This document shows positions 9,020-16,517 of a stretch of DNA of 64,000 bases, piece after piece. Both the position numbers and the translations under genes were made by a program. Source of the DNA: Caldilinea sp. CFX5 (GTDB lineage: Bacteria > Chloroflexota > Anaerolineae > Caldilineales > Caldilineaceae). The DNA lies in the NCBI GenBank assembly GCA_021405325.1, contig QWII01000013.1, forward strand, positions 62,001-126,000, in the 5' to 3' direction. The notes beneath the pieces are model-generated. The model was not told where the DNA came from, searched no databases, and saw only the letters and a program-made list of their open reading frames with translations. The number at the start of each line of letters is the position of its first letter. Position 1 is the first letter of the stretch.

Positions 9020-9104
9020 TAGGAGTTACGCAGTTGGACAAGACCTGTCAGGTTTGCGAAACCTGACAGGTCTCTGGTAGCGCCCGTCAACTGCGTAACT
9101 CCTA
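9020..9104. mobile_element. 85-bp palindromic mobile element, copy 1
   Basis: The element starts TAGGAGTTACGCAGTTG and ends with the exact 17-bp inverse, CAACTGCGTAACTCCTA. Inside it is a second perfect stem of 15 bp (AGACCTGTCAGGTTT with its inverse) around a GCG loop. It is flanked by the 5-bp direct repeat ATGAT (9015-9019 and 9105-9109), as expected of a target-site duplication. It is identical over all 85 bp to copy 2 at 30559-30643, which has a different flanking duplication. It encodes no protein, so it would be moved by an enzyme encoded elsewhere. Confidence 0.85.
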
Positions 9105-9165
9105 ATGATGTGGGAGCTGGCGTGTTGGCGCCAGCCATCGGGCAGGAACATACGCTGAAACAGGG

Positions 9166-9255
9166 TCAACTTGCCCCAGCGCGCGCCCGCAACATACTAT
9201 CCACCGTCGGCTCGCCATCGCCGAAGAGATCTGCATAGGAGTACATAAACTTCAT
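9166..9255 (-). pseudogene. 29-codon remnant downstream of the phosphodiesterase
   Basis: A short reverse-strand frame starts at ATG 9255 behind a strong AAGGAAGGGA ribosome binding site. It encodes 29 residues (MKFMYSYADLFGDGEPTVDS and on) and stops at 9166. It lies 50 bp after the phosphodiesterase on the same strand, where an operon partner would be expected. The good initiation signal and early stop suggest the 5' relic of a lost gene, though a tiny real protein cannot be excluded. I do not recognise the family. Confidence 0.3.
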
Positions 9256-9305
9256 AGTCCCTTCCTTCTTGTATGACAAGGAGACAAGGTCACTTTGTCC
9301 TCTTG

Positions 9306-9803
9306 TCAGGCCAGCGTCTGCTCCCCATACTGATGACTCACCGTGTCATACAGTCCCCAGGTCGGTGCGCCGTACATGCCGAGCAACTCGCCGGGGTTGA
9401 CGAGGTGGCAGCGACCGATCTGTTCGTGGCGCTTTTGATGGTTGTGACCGTAGCAGACTATGTCCAGTTGGCCGGACTGGGCAATGCGCTGCGCTGGTTC
9501 AGGGTAGTGGATCAGGGCGATGGTGCGGTTGGCAATCGTCACTTCGGCATAGATGCCATACAGTTTGACATGCGGATATTGGGCGGCAATGGTCTGGAGC
9601 AGACGGCCGTCGCCATCGTTGTTGCCAAAGACGACATGGATCGGACCGCTAAATTTCTGGGCCATGCGCGCCAACATAAAGGGCGCGCAGAGGTCGCCAC
9701 AGTGAATGAGCGCCTCGGCGCCGGCAGTACGCGCTGCTTGTAGCGCATTTTCCAGATTTTGAATCTGATCATGACTGTCGGAAAAGATGGCAATTTTTGT
9801 CAT
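9306..9803 (-). CDS. YfcE/MJ0936-type metallophosphodiesterase
   Basis: This 165-residue calcineurin-like phosphoesterase has all metal-binding blocks: FSDSHD (D-x-H), HCGDLC (GD), VFGNNDGD (GNND), ALIHYP and YGHNHQKR (GHxH). Members bind two divalent metals and hydrolyse phosphodiesters in vitro; the physiological substrate is generally unknown. It is cytoplasmic. It is transcribed leftward, divergent from the LysM lipoprotein gene, and the intervening region holds a 25-bp inverted repeat. Confidence 0.88.
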   Translation of the reverse strand: MTKIAIFSDSHDQIQNLENALQAARTAGAEALIHCGDLCAPFMLARMAQKFSGPIHVVFGNNDGDGRLLQTIAAQYPHVKLYGIYAEVTIANRTIALIHYPEPAQRIAQSGQLDIVCYGHNHQKRHEQIGRCHLVNPGELLGMYGAPTWGLYDTVSHQYGEQTLA

Positions 9804-9865
9804 GGCGTCTACTCCTTTTTGCTGTTATATGCCGCAAAGTATTGTTTATTAGAAACTGTTCACCC

Positions 9866-9924
9866 CGCTCACAGCCAGTCCGTGACTGGCGATGGGGACG
9901 CCAGTTACGGACTGGCTGTGAGCG
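9866..9924. repeat. 25-bp inverted repeat between divergent genes
   Basis: The arms 9866-9890 and 9900-9924 begin CGCTCACAGCCAGTCC and match with one mismatch, around a 9-nt loop. The repeat lies between the divergent phosphodiesterase and LysM genes, so it cannot be a simple shared terminator. Confidence 0.8.
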
Positions 9925-10041
9925 TAGACACAGGAAATCAGCCGCTCTGCGTATCGAAAACCCACTTGTCATACGTTTATCCTACGTAAGACAAATGTAG
10001 CGCAATGGTCACACTTTAAATTAAAATTGTAAGAAAACTGT

Positions 10042-10070
10042 TTGGCACGAATCGGTTTAACCGCTAGTAT
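10042..10070 (+). promoter_or_regulatory. Promoter of the LysM lipoprotein gene
   Basis: The -35 box TTGGCA (10042-10047) and -10 box TAGTAT (10065-10070) are 17 bp apart. The expected transcription start is only about 6 nt before ATG 10083, so the mRNA would be leaderless or translation would start at a later in-frame ATG (10125 or 10149). Confidence 0.6.
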
Positions 10071-10082
10071 ACTGAAGTTGTT

Positions 10083-11117
10083 ATGCTTTTTCCAAGAATA
10101 TCATCGTTCTCTTCACTTTGCCCAATGTTCGGTAGCGCCGCCAAGTTCATGTTGGTTGGCCTTTTCGGGTTGCTTACGTTTGGTTGCGGTCAGGTGATCA
10201 CCTTGACACCGACGCCAACCGCGCTGCCCACACCCACGATTAGTATTACATTAGCCGCCAATGCACCGGATGCAACCCCAACCCCGGCGCCTTATACGCC
10301 CGCGCCAACACCAACGCCCACCATAACGCCGACCCCCATTGTCCATACCGTACGCGCCGGCGAAAGTTTACTGACCATTGCCGCTCAGTATGATCTGAGC
10401 GTTAGCGCGTTACAGGACGCTAATGGGATTCTCGACCCGCGCACCCTTCAGATCGGTCAACAATTAATTATTCCGCGGCCCGAAGAGAGCGCAGAGGCTG
10501 CCGCCGCGACACCGACGCCGACACCCTTACCCGTTGCCATCGAAAATATCTACCTGAACAATACGACCATCGGCAACTTGTGGGTGTTGGGGGAAGTGTA
10601 CAACAATAGTACCGTGGCGCTCGAACAGGTAGAGGTGGCGGTAGTGTTATTGGATGAGCAGCAGAAGGAGCTTGGGCGCCAGGTCAGCTTTGTGGCGCTT
10701 GCTCTCGTTGACCCGGAGCAACGGGCGCCCTTTGCTATTTTGTTCGAGCCGCCGGTTCCCTCCTTTGCCAGCTATCAGGTTGTTGTGGTGCGCGCTGTGC
10801 CGGCCTATGTCGGCAGCTACTACCGCGATCTGCAAGTGACTCTGGGCGAAAGCGATCACGAGCGCTACGCCTCCTACACGGTACAGGGGACGCTCTTGAA
10901 CAATGGACCGGAAGAAGCGGTGGGGGTTCAGGTGGTGTTAACCGGCTATGACGCATTGAACCGAGTTATCGCTATGCGCAAAATCGATCCTGAGTACAAT
11001 GTGGTGCCGCGCGGTGGGGAAACAACCTTTACAGCCATCCTCACGCCGCTTGGCGGCCCACTCGCACGGATTACGGCCATCGCCCAAGGCCGTCGCCTTC
11101 AACCTACGCAACCCTAA
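10083..11117 (+). CDS. LysM-domain lipoprotein with Thr/Pro linker and FxLYD-like domains
   Basis: This is a secreted, lipid-anchored protein of up to 344 residues. A hydrophobic signal (FMLVGLFGLLTFGC) ends in a lipobox with Cys35. It is followed by a long TPTP-rich linker (about 40-86), one LysM peptidoglycan-binding domain (HTVRAGESLLTIAAQYDLSV onward, about 87-131), a second TPTP linker, and a C-terminal beta-rich part with two FxLYD-like repeats (LWVLGEVYNNSTVALEQVEV and YTVQGTLLNNGPEEAVGVQV). It probably sits at the outer face of the membrane bound to peptidoglycan. The start is uncertain between 10083 and ATGs at 10125 and 10149, because the promoter lies so close. A sortase lipoprotein follows. 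Confidence 0.8.
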   Translation: MLFPRISSFSSLCPMFGSAAKFMLVGLFGLLTFGCGQVITLTPTPTALPTPTISITLAANAPDATPTPAPYTPAPTPTPTITPTPIVHTVRAGESLLTIAAQYDLSVSALQDANGILDPRTLQIGQQLIIPRPEESAEAAAATPTPTPLPVAIENIYLNNTTIGNLWVLGEVYNNSTVALEQVEVAVVLLDEQQKELGRQVSFVALALVDPEQRAPFAILFEPPVPSFASYQVVVVRAVPAYVGSYYRDLQVTLGESDHERYASYTVQGTLLNNGPEEAVGVQVVLTGYDALNRVIAMRKIDPEYNVVPRGGETTFTAILTPLGGPLARITAIAQGRRLQPTQP

Positions 11118-11169
11118 CTGCGCCAACGCCGTACCGATCGTCAGTTTGGCAACAGCAATGCTGTGCGAG

Positions 11170-11197
11170 TTGACAGACCCTAAATAGCCAGTACAAT
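11170..11197 (+). promoter_or_regulatory. Promoter of the sortase gene
   Basis: A perfect -35 box TTGACA (11170-11175) and -10 box TACAAT (11192-11197) are separated by 16 bp. The predicted leader is about 47 nt before ATG 11251. Confidence 0.7.
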
Positions 11198-11250
11198 AGT
11201 AGCAGATTGATGACTGCTCTTATCGCAATATAGGAATTGTTGTAACCCTT

Positions 11251-11892
11251 ATGGCAAAACGGCGCACACCTTTTCACCTTTTACATCTTTTACATCTTTT
11301 CACCCTGAGTATGTTGGCAGGGATTCTTTTCCTCAGCGGTTGTCGTGACTCCACTGCTGCCAGCAATAGAGCATTGGCCCAAGATGCGGAACCGGCGCCG
11401 CCGGCCAGCGCGCCCAGACTAGCGCACCCGCCGGTGGCAAAGGCCATGCCTGATCGACTGATTTTGCCGGCGCTCCAGCTTGATATTCCTGTGGTCGAGC
11501 TGGGTTGGAGTACGAAGCAACAGGACGGACAGATTTTCAGCGAATGGGATGTAGCGGAATATGCGGCCGGCTGGCACAAAAATAGCGCTCGACTAGGTGA
11601 AGGCGGCAACGTCGTCATGAGCGGTCATAACAATATTTTCGGCGCGGTCTTTCGCGAACTGGATCAACTTAAACGTGGCGACGAGGTCACCGTTTGGTCG
11701 GGCAGTCAAACCTTTGTTTACAAGGTGGACAAGGTAATGATCGTGCCGGAAAAATATGCCACCCTGGAACAACGCAAAGAGAACGCCAAGTGGATTGGCG
11801 CCTTTGACGACGACCGGCTGACCCTGGTCAGTTGCTGGCCGCGCGATGACAATACCCACCGCATCATCGTTGTCGCCCACGCCAAGGGTTAA
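11251..11892 (+). CDS. Sortase with lipoprotein-type signal
   Basis: This 213-residue sortase-fold transpeptidase has catalytic H126 (MSGHNN), C195 (LVSCWP) and R204 (THRIIVV) in the expected order. Unlike typical sortases it has a signal sequence ending in a lipobox (GILFLSGC, Cys31), suggesting a lipid anchor rather than a transmembrane helix. Its N-terminal HLLHLLHLF is encoded by direct repeats of TTACATCTT. It may attach surface proteins or form isopeptide links; no sorting-signal substrate is encoded next to it. Its stop overlaps the stop of the convergent rimI gene within TTAA. Confidence 0.85.
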   Translation: MAKRRTPFHLLHLLHLFTLSMLAGILFLSGCRDSTAASNRALAQDAEPAPPASAPRLAHPPVAKAMPDRLILPALQLDIPVVELGWSTKQQDGQIFSEWDVAEYAAGWHKNSARLGEGGNVVMSGHNNIFGAVFRELDQLKRGDEVTVWSGSQTFVYKVDKVMIVPEKYATLEQRKENAKWIGAFDDDRLTLVSCWPRDDNTHRIIVVAHAKG

Positions 11893-12467
11893 GATTGCCA
11901 CCGGCGGCGCAATTGTTCAAGCCGAGCCGCCAGCCGGTTTTGGATCGTTGCCTCTTGTAGCCCTGCTAACGTGAACAAAAGCGCATCTTCATCAGTGTCG
12001 CGATAGTAGCGTTTACGCCGCCCCACCGCTTGGAAGCCGAGTTTGCGGTAGAGCGCATGGGCGGCAGTGTTGCTGGCCCGCATCTCTAGCGTCACCACGG
12101 TTGCACCCTGACTCTGCGCCAGCGTCGCCAACTCCAACATGAGCCACTCGGCCAGCCCGCGCTTACGCCAGTCGGGATGCACCGCAATGGCAATGATATG
12201 GGCATCGTCACCCAGTAGCCAGTAACCGCCGTAAGCGACCACCAGCGTTTCCTGCCGGCTTACAGCCGAAGGGGTAGCATGGATCACCCGATAATTAGCA
12301 TATTGGTTTTGAGTCACTTCTTGGCGGTAGAAGGTCGCTGAACGCGGTGATGGAAAGGCTTGCACCTCCACAGCAGCCACTTGCGGCACATCGGCCACAG
12401 TCAGCGGTGCGCAGGCCACGGTATAACCGGTATGAGGATCAGCGCACTGTTCGGGTGTTGTCGTCAT
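11889..12467 (-). CDS. rimI: Ribosomal-protein-S18-alanine N-acetyltransferase
   Basis: This 192-residue GNAT acetyltransferase has the acetyl-CoA binding loop AVHPDWRKRGLAEWLM and the motif B region LEMRASNTAAHALYRKLGFQAVGRRKRYY typical of RimI. RimI acetylates the N-terminal alanine of S18. ATG 12467 is preferred because it follows the tsaB stop codon by one base, the classic tsaB-rimI coupling. A longer frame extends back into tsaB but is not needed for the fold. The 3' end overlaps the convergent sortase stop. Confidence 0.85.
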   Translation of the reverse strand: MTTTPEQCADPHTGYTVACAPLTVADVPQVAAVEVQAFPSPRSATFYRQEVTQNQYANYRVIHATPSAVSRQETLVVAYGGYWLLGDDAHIIAIAVHPDWRKRGLAEWLMLELATLAQSQGATVVTLEMRASNTAAHALYRKLGFQAVGRRKRYYRDTDEDALLFTLAGLQEATIQNRLAARLEQLRRRWQS

Positions 12468-12468
12468 G

Positions 12469-13164
12469 TCAAGGGGCGCGCAAATAGAGCGGTTCCAACG
12501 CACTGAGTTGGTCATCCGCACCGGCAGCCAGGTGCAAAGCCGCCAGCCACGCCAGATGCCCCGCCCGTCGCCAACCGCTGACGGGGTCAACCACTGTGAC
12601 ATGGGGCAATGCTTGCAGCGCCGCGACCAATGCCGCGTCCACCTCGCCGACGCACAAAATCGGGGTAGCCGGCGGTTGGGCTAACGCAGCCGCCAATTCA
12701 GCGGCGCCACCGGTGTGGTGATCGGCAACGGCCGGTCGCCACAGCCTTTGTCCGGCCGTAAAATTCACCCAATTATAACGTCCCCGTCCGGCATGGATCA
12801 CGGCGCAGATCGCACCGGTCGGTTGCCACCGTTCCACCAGGGTAAACCAAGGCGCGGCGGTGACGGCGAGCGTCGGCAGGCCGATTAGGTGTGGTCGTGT
12901 CGGCAGGCCCAGGGCAATGCCTTTGACGGTGCTGATGCCGATGCGTACACCGGTAAAGCTGCCGGGGCCGGTAGTGACCGCCAACGCCGTCAACTGGCTG
13001 GGCGTGAGATCGAGTTGGGCGAGGAGTTGTTGTGCCGTCACCAGCAGCTCTTGAGTCTGGCGACGCTGGGCTTCCCAGGTCAACTCTGCTAGTAATTGTT
13101 GCTTGGTCAGGTCGAAAACAGCTAAAGCCGCCGTGGTTGTTGCTGTGTCAAGTGCGAGTAACAA
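12469..13164 (-). CDS. tsaB: tRNA threonylcarbamoyladenosine biosynthesis protein TsaB
   Basis: This 231-residue protein of the ASKHA fold has the N-terminal LLALDTATTTAALAVF and the diagnostic TTGPGSFTGVRIGISTVKGIA. TsaB is the dimerisation partner of TsaD in the complex that makes t6A37 on ANN-decoding tRNAs. The C-terminal half is variable as usual. It is directly followed by rimI with one base between genes. tsaD and tsaE are not in the window. Confidence 0.93.
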   Translation of the reverse strand: MLLALDTATTTAALAVFDLTKQQLLAELTWEAQRRQTQELLVTAQQLLAQLDLTPSQLTALAVTTGPGSFTGVRIGISTVKGIALGLPTRPHLIGLPTLAVTAAPWFTLVERWQPTGAICAVIHAGRGRYNWVNFTAGQRLWRPAVADHHTGGAAELAAALAQPPATPILCVGEVDAALVAALQALPHVTVVDPVSGWRRAGHLAWLAALHLAAGADDQLSALEPLYLRAP

Positions 13165-13200
13165 GTGCGATTCCCTACCTATTGGCCGTAGACGGCTAGT

Positions 13201-13233
13201 ACAAACCAGGTTTCTGGTAGAAACCTGGTTTGT
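13201..13233. repeat. Perfect 14-bp hairpin between tsaB and DUF2294 gene
   Basis: The arms ACAAACCAGGTTTC (13201-13214) and its exact inverse (13220-13233) flank the loop TGGTA. It lies between two genes on the same strand (the DUF2294 gene, then tsaB) and could act as a weak terminator or processing hairpin. No T-run follows on either strand. Confidence 0.75.
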
Positions 13234-13238
13234 TGCGA

Positions 13239-13625
13239 TTACCGCTTGCGTTTAGTCGATGGAAACTTTTCATCCAGATTGGCATCCACCACCAGCACCA
13301 CAATGCGTTCCCCGGTTTTGGTACTCATATCGGTGTGGAGCGAGATGACTTTACAATCGATGATCATGCGCGTCATCTCTTCAATGGCGGGCCGTGCGCC
13401 TTCAAAGAGCCGCCGCCGCATCTCCTTGAGCAGTTCGCGGCCCTGGTCGCTCTCGGCCAGCTTATGTTCAGCCGGCGTCATCAACCCTTGCAGCCGCACC
13501 AACACCATGTCATTGAGAAAGATCGTGCGTACATCCTGCGGCCCTCGCCCCAGGTATTCCCGTTCAAATTGAATAAAGGCTTTGGTGAATTCAGCCTCGA
13601 CCATACCGCGCGTTTTTGGTTCCAT
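13239..13625 (-). CDS. DUF2294 / MpsC-family protein
   Basis: This 128-residue soluble protein matches the DUF2294 (Na-translocating system MpsC-like) pattern: GRGPQDVRTIFLNDMVLVRLQGLMTPAEHKLA, then GRELLKEMRRRLFEG and VISLHTDMSTKTGERIVVLVV. MpsC has been linked to bicarbonate/sodium uptake, but most family members are uncharacterised and no MpsAB genes are nearby. The gene is upstream of tsaB on the same strand, separated by a hairpin. The region upstream of its start (13626-13751) is very AT-rich. Confidence 0.8.
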   Translation of the reverse strand: MEPKTRGMVEAEFTKAFIQFEREYLGRGPQDVRTIFLNDMVLVRLQGLMTPAEHKLAESDQGRELLKEMRRRLFEGARPAIEEMTRMIIDCKVISLHTDMSTKTGERIVVLVVDANLDEKFPSTKRKR

Positions 13626-13716
13626 GAAAGGTCTAAAATATCTAAATTAGAAAAAAATTTCTTTATTGGAACTTATTTTAATCGAATTTAGAGAATAATT
13701 GCTAAATTGGAAACAT

Positions 13717-13745
13717 TTGACTGCATACTCATTTCTGTTTAGAAT
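13717..13745 (+). promoter_or_regulatory. Promoter of xisHI
   Basis: The -35 box TTGACT (13717-13722) and -10 box TAGAAT (13740-13745) are 17 bp apart. Transcription would begin at about the ATG of xisH (13752), so the message is probably leaderless. Confidence 0.7.
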
Positions 13746-13751
13746 AGAAAC

Positions 13752-14165
13752 ATGGCAAAAGATGCAATTCATGAAGCAGTCAAAAAAGCAATCACCGATG
13801 ATAGGTGGAAAATCCTTGCTGATCCGTTCCGTATGGATTACGGCTCATATCGCCTCTTTGCAGATCTGGCTGCCGAGCGTACCTTGGCAGCAGAAAGAGA
13901 CGGGCGCAAAATCATCGTTGAGATTAAAACATTCTCCGAGCGCTCCTTTATCAAGGCATTCCAACAAGCGCTTGGTCAATAGAAGTTGTATCTTGACGTG
14001 CTTGTCCTCACCAATCAGGATTATGAATTGTATCTCACCATTAGCCATTCTGTTTACGACGAGTTTTTTGTGCAAGATGCAATTGCGCAATTGGTACAAC
14101 GTAATCAGTTAAAGCTGATCGTGGTTGAACTTGCAAAAAAGGCGATTGTCAAATGGATAAACTGA
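13752..14165 (+). pseudogene. xisH: XisH-family endonuclease-like gene with in-frame amber codon
   Basis: The frame begins AKDAIHEAVKKAITDDRWKI and includes AERTLAAERDGRKIIVEIKTF, the PD-(D/E)XK-like core of XisH. A TAG at 13980-13982 (codon 77) interrupts it. The same frame then continues without gaps to KLIVVELAKKAIVKWIN and a TGA at 14165. The total of 137 codons equals the normal XisH length, so only one codon is changed, at a place where homologs carry an aromatic residue after ALGQ. XisH was named for fdxN-element excision in cyanobacteria. Its 3' end overlaps xisI by 13 bp. Base composition is AT-richer than its neighbours, suggesting transfer. A sequencing error remains possible. Confidence 0.75.
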
Positions 14166-14494
14166 ACCATTACCAAACGATTGTAAAGCAAGCATTGACT
14201 GAATACGGGGCGCTTCTCCAGTCTCCTCCTGCGCCACCTTATGATGTAGCGGTGATCTTTGATGACCAACACAATCATTACCTGATCCGCGAAATCGGCT
14301 GGACTGATAAAGGCCGTGTGCGCGAAACCATTCTTCATCTAGCAATTCGCAATGGTAAGATCTGGGTGGAAGAGGATTGGACGAAAGAAGGCGTTGCCAC
14401 CTTTCTCCTGCAGCACGGTGTTCCAGAGAAAGATATTGTTTTGGGATTTCAGCCGCCTGATATTCGCCAATATTCAGAGTTTGCCGTTGCATAA
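14153..14494 (+). CDS. xisI: XisI-family protein
   Basis: This 113-residue protein of the XisI family shows MDKLNHYQTIVKQALTEYG, then VIFDDQHNHYLIREIGWTDKGRVRETILHLAIRNGKIWVEEDWTKEGVATFLLQHGVPEKDIVLGF. This is the family's conserved block almost in full. XisI always pairs with XisH; together they were described as controlling factors of fdxN-element excision, and their biochemical role is unsettled. The gene overlaps the end of xisH. No recombinase gene is near. Confidence 0.9.
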   Translation: MDKLNHYQTIVKQALTEYGALLQSPPAPPYDVAVIFDDQHNHYLIREIGWTDKGRVRETILHLAIRNGKIWVEEDWTKEGVATFLLQHGVPEKDIVLGFQPPDIRQYSEFAVA

Positions 14495-14518
14495 ACAAAA
14501 TCAATACTCGCTGGGTAG

Positions 14519-15331
14519 TTACTCGATAGTAGGGTCTGTCTCCCACGAGCCGCCCGCACGAAAACCGCCATCCACGATGTAGTGACTGCCCGTGATATAC
14601 GACGACGCCGGTGACGCCAACAGCAATGCCACCCCCGCCAGTTCCTCCGGTTCACCGGGACGGCGCATGGGGATGCGTTGGTGCAACCAGCGACTCCGTC
14701 GCTCGTTCTGCCAAAGACCGACGTTGGTCAGCGGGGTGCGGAAAAAGCCGGGAATGATGCAATTGACCTGAATGTTATCCCGCGCCCACTCGACCGCCAT
14801 CACCCTGGTCAGTTGGGCCACTCCGGCCTTGCTGGCCCCATAGACCGAGACCGTGTCCAGCGCAAACTCCGAATTCATCGAGCCGATGTGAATGATCTTG
14901 CCGCCGCCTTGCGCCTTCATCAGTGGTTGCGCCGCCTGACTCAGAAAAAAGAGACTGCGCAAGTTGACCGCCATGATCGTGTCAAAATCATCGGTGGTCA
15001 CCTCAGCGATGGGTTTGCGGCGGTTCATGCCGGCGCAGTTGACCAAGATGTCGAGCCGCCCCAACGTGGCGTGCGCCTCTTGGATCAGCCGGTGACAACT
15101 TTCGACATCGGTCAACTCGGCAAAGAGGGGAACGGCCTGCCCACCCACTGCCGTCACGGCGTCACAGGCAGCCGTCACCTTCTCCGGCGAACGGCCATGC
15201 ACGCCGATGGTCGCCCCCGCTTCGGCCAATGTCACCGCCAGCGCTTGACCAATACCGCCCGGCGCGCCCGTAATCAGCGCCGTTTTGCCTGCCAGTGAAA
15301 AAAGCCGCTGTAACAACGATCCGTCCGTCAT
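14519..15331 (-). CDS. SDR oxidoreductase (gluconate/2-deoxygluconate dehydrogenase-like)
   Basis: This 270-residue classical short-chain dehydrogenase has the cofactor motif TGAPGGIGQA, NAG as NCAG, and the catalytic Ser-Tyr-Lys in GSMNSEFALDTVSVYGASKAG. The C-terminus has the usual GSHYIVDGGF. Closest by eye are KduD/Gno-type sugar-acid dehydrogenases. ATG 15331 shares its first base with the last base of the upstream gene's TAA stop, showing translational coupling to the D-hydroxyacid dehydrogenase. It probably acts in the same sugar-acid pathway. Confidence 0.85.
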   Translation of the reverse strand: MTDGSLLQRLFSLAGKTALITGAPGGIGQALAVTLAEAGATIGVHGRSPEKVTAACDAVTAVGGQAVPLFAELTDVESCHRLIQEAHATLGRLDILVNCAGMNRRKPIAEVTTDDFDTIMAVNLRSLFFLSQAAQPLMKAQGGGKIIHIGSMNSEFALDTVSVYGASKAGVAQLTRVMAVEWARDNIQVNCIIPGFFRTPLTNVGLWQNERRSRWLHQRIPMRRPGEPEELAGVALLLASPASSYITGSHYIVDGGFRAGGSWETDPTIE

Positions 15332-16305
15332 TAACTCACTCCCGCTTTTGCTTGATAGTGGGGCGCCTGGCCTTGCAGGGCCAAAAGACAATTTTCCAAC
15401 GTGATCTGCCCCATGCGCTGCAAGCCGCCATCGGTGCGCCCGCCAATGTGGGGCGTCAACACCACATTTTCCAGATGGAGCAACGGGGAATCGCTCGGCG
15501 GCTCGGCGGTGAAGACATCCAGACCGGCGCCGGCCAGTTGGCCGTTGCGCAACGCTTCAGCCAATGCCGCTTCATCCACCAGTTGACCACGCGCCGTGTT
15601 GATCAAATAAGCCGACGCCTTCATCAACGCCAGTTCTGCCGGACCGATGAGCGGTCGATGCGGGTCGGCGGCAACAGCATCGAGCGTCACCACATCGGCG
15701 CGTTGCAACAAGTCAGTCAGGGGCAAAAATTCAACCCCATGTGCTGCGGCATACGTTTGGTCAGGATAGGGATCATGGGCAATGACCTTCATGCCAAACG
15801 CCTGCGCCCGTTGACAAACTGCTTTGCCGATGCGCCCCAGGCCGACAATGCCCAACGTCTTGTCGCGCAACTCCATCCCGGTGCTACCTTGCCAGCCGCC
15901 AGATTGCACGCGTTGATGTAACGGCACAATTTGTCGAGCGAGCGCCAGCAACAAGGTCAGCGTAAGATCCGCCACCGAATCATGAATCGCCCCCGGCGTA
16001 TAGGAGACCACCACGCCACACGCTTCCGCCGCCGCCAGGTCGATATTGTCTAACCCGACGCCATGTTTGGCAATGGTCTTGAGCCGGTTGGCGCGACAAA
16101 TCACCTCGGCGGTCAACTCGTCGGTGCCGGTGATGATGGCGTCGACATCCTGCAATGCTGGAATCAACGCCGCCGCTTTGTACGCGCGCCCCGACGGGTT
16201 GAGGATCAATTCACACCCGGCAGCTTCCAGTTGGGTCAGATGGTCAGCCGACGCTTGCCCAAACGAACGCGAGGCGATTAACACCCGCCAACGCTTTTCT
16301 GTCAT
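15331..16305 (-). CDS. D-isomer-specific 2-hydroxyacid dehydrogenase (phosphoglycerate dehydrogenase-like)
   Basis: This protein of about 324 residues has an NAD site LGIVGLGRIGKAVCQRA. The catalytic trio is Arg in LINTARGQLVDE, Glu in FTAEPP and His in LTPHIGG. It lacks the C-terminal ACT domain of SerA, so a role in catabolism of a hydroxy or keto acid is more likely than serine synthesis. Start 16305 (MTEKRWRVLIASRSFG) is favoured, with an alternative ATG at 16323. Longer frames run into the inverted repeat at 16342-16413. Its TAA overlaps the ATG of the SDR gene. Confidence 0.85.
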   Translation of the reverse strand: MTEKRWRVLIASRSFGQASADHLTQLEAAGCELILNPSGRAYKAAALIPALQDVDAIITGTDELTAEVICRANRLKTIAKHGVGLDNIDLAAAEACGVVVSYTPGAIHDSVADLTLTLLLALARQIVPLHQRVQSGGWQGSTGMELRDKTLGIVGLGRIGKAVCQRAQAFGMKVIAHDPYPDQTYAAAHGVEFLPLTDLLQRADVVTLDAVAADPHRPLIGPAELALMKASAYLINTARGQLVDEAALAEALRNGQLAGAGLDVFTAEPPSDSPLLHLENVVLTPHIGGRTDGGLQRMGQITLENCLLALQGQAPHYQAKAGVS

Positions 16306-16341
16306 CTTCGCTCTGTCTTTCATTGGCGGCACCCCTGCCCT

Positions 16342-16413
16342 GAAAACAACAGGGATTTTGCAGATTACACAGATTAATTGGCAATATAAATCTGCGAAAT
16401 CCCTGTTGTTTTC
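16342..16413. repeat. 25-bp inverted repeat upstream of hydroxyacid dehydrogenase
   Basis: The arms 16342-16366 and 16389-16413 begin GAAAACAACAGGGATTT and pair with one mismatch. The loop contains CAGATTACACAGATTAA, a word also seen in other intergenic repeats here. It sits between the epimerase-like and dehydrogenase genes of the same strand and could terminate or process the transcript. Confidence 0.8.
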
Positions 16414-16517
16414 ATTAGCTGTGGCGCACAATGGTGCATGGCTACTTCCTGGAAGCGGCGATCAACGTTCGTTTTGACCAGCCGTCGCCCGCCTCTTCCA
16501 AGAAGGGTTGCCCTGTC

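Noticed and set aside
9020..9104. The 85-bp palindrome as a simple transcription terminator
   Set aside because: It has no T-run, recurs identically inside a gene at 30559, and has flanking 5-bp duplications, so a mobile element fits better.
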